The notes under the pieces: model-generated
What the model was told of the DNA's origin: nothing
The model's database searches: none
Seen by the model: the letters and a program-made list of their open reading frames with translations, nothing else
From: Legionella genomosp. 1
GTDB taxonomy: Bacteria > Pseudomonadota > Gammaproteobacteria > Legionellales > Legionellaceae
Assembly (NCBI GenBank): GCA_945867185.1
Contig: CAMBHM010000094.1
Location: 1-6,042, forward strand
Length of the DNA stretch: 6,042 nt
Reading direction: 5' to 3'
Made by a program: the position numbers and the translations under genes
Part shown: positions 5,870 to 6,042 of the stretch, piece by piece
Position numbering within the stretch: the stretch's first letter is position 1
Layout: each line of letters opens with the position of its first letter

Positions 5870-6042
5870 TTATCCTTTGATGACCACACAAGCATTCATA
5901 CTGCCGTACCCTCGGCTGATAAGCAACGCCACGGGAGGCCGATCGAGTGATTGCGTTTTGTCTGTGACGTGCAGATGTGCACAATCACTGGCCAATTCAT
6001 CTAACGTAGCAACGCCAGGAATACATTTTTTCTCTAAGGCAT
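5870..6042 (-). CDS. C-terminal end of a beta-ketoacyl-ACP synthase (partial, 5' end outside window)
   Basis: Only the last 56 codons are present, reading from 6040 down to the TAA at 5872-5870. The end ALLISRGYGSMNACVVIKG resembles the C-terminus of FabF/FabB-type condensing enzymes, where the usual form is NSFGFGGxNxxLVL. Here the Gly-Tyr-Gly-Ser form replaces Gly-Phe-Gly-Gly, so it is a divergent member. The upstream IPGVATLDELASDCAHL segment fits the region just before that motif (typically IPP followed by acidic residues). The enzyme class elongates acyl-ACP by condensation with malonyl-ACP. None of the catalytic Cys-His-His residues are in the window, so activity cannot be judged. The family call rests on the tail motif and on the acyltransferase that follows. 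Confidence 0.75.
   Translation of the reverse strand, partial: ALEKKCIPGVATLDELASDCAHLHVTDKTQSLDRPPVALLISRGYGSMNACVVIKG

Noticed and set aside
5865..5984. N-terminal extension of the acyltransferase from an ATG at 5984
   Set aside because: The segment is Arg- and Cys-rich with no family resemblance and overlaps the ketoacyl synthase C-terminus in another frame.

Overview
The window looks like chromosomal DNA of a Gram-negative proteobacterium, most likely a gammaproteobacterium. The reasons are the short LptM-type lipoprotein directly upstream of dapF, a complete UbiT/UbiU/UbiV set (oxygen-independent ubiquinone synthesis, known from Proteobacteria), a RatA/COQ10-like protein and a LpxL/HtrB-type acyltransferase. 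Base composition is moderate (mid-40s % GC by eye). I cannot name the genus. No mobile element, CRISPR array, tRNA or rRNA was seen; coding density is very high and no gene-free stretch exceeds 100 bases.

Layout. (1) Positions 15-1114, minus strand: a serine carboxylesterase/acyl-protein thioesterase-like gene followed by ratA, joined by a 4-base stop/start overlap. (2) Positions 1115-1213: a 99-base divergent control region in which two back-to-back sigma70-like promoters appear to share the same -35 box. (3) Positions 1214-2160, plus strand: lptM (39 aa) overlapping dapF by 4 bases. (4) Positions 2161-2226: a short gap with a good extended -10 promoter. (5) Positions 2227-5048, plus strand: ubiT-ubiU-ubiV and a small AroQ-type chorismate mutase, each overlapping the next by 4 or 11 bases. 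(6) Positions 5043-6042, minus strand: the end of a beta-ketoacyl-ACP synthase and a lysophospholipid/lipid A-type acyltransferase, converging on the ubi operon with a 6-base overlap of the stop ends.

How the genes work together. UbiU and UbiV both keep their four-cysteine Fe-S ligand sets with the same spacing as the E. coli proteins, and UbiT carries the SCP2 lipid-binding domain, so the operon should make ubiquinone without O2. The main point of interest is its fourth gene, a stand-alone chorismate mutase that starts inside the ubiV stop codon and lacks its own clear ribosome binding site. Chorismate mutase makes prephenate. The related U32-family enzyme TrhP of E. coli has been reported to need prephenate for O2-independent tRNA hydroxylation. 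The gene pair therefore suggests a self-contained module in which the mutase supplies prephenate as the oxygen source (or co-substrate) for UbiU/UbiV. That link is inference. The enzyme could instead affect chorismate supply to 4-hydroxybenzoate, the head-group precursor of ubiquinone.

The synthase/acyltransferase pair on the far side is a separate lipid-related unit that continues out of the window. The pairing resembles aryl-polyene-type fatty acid clusters, but two genes are too few to decide.
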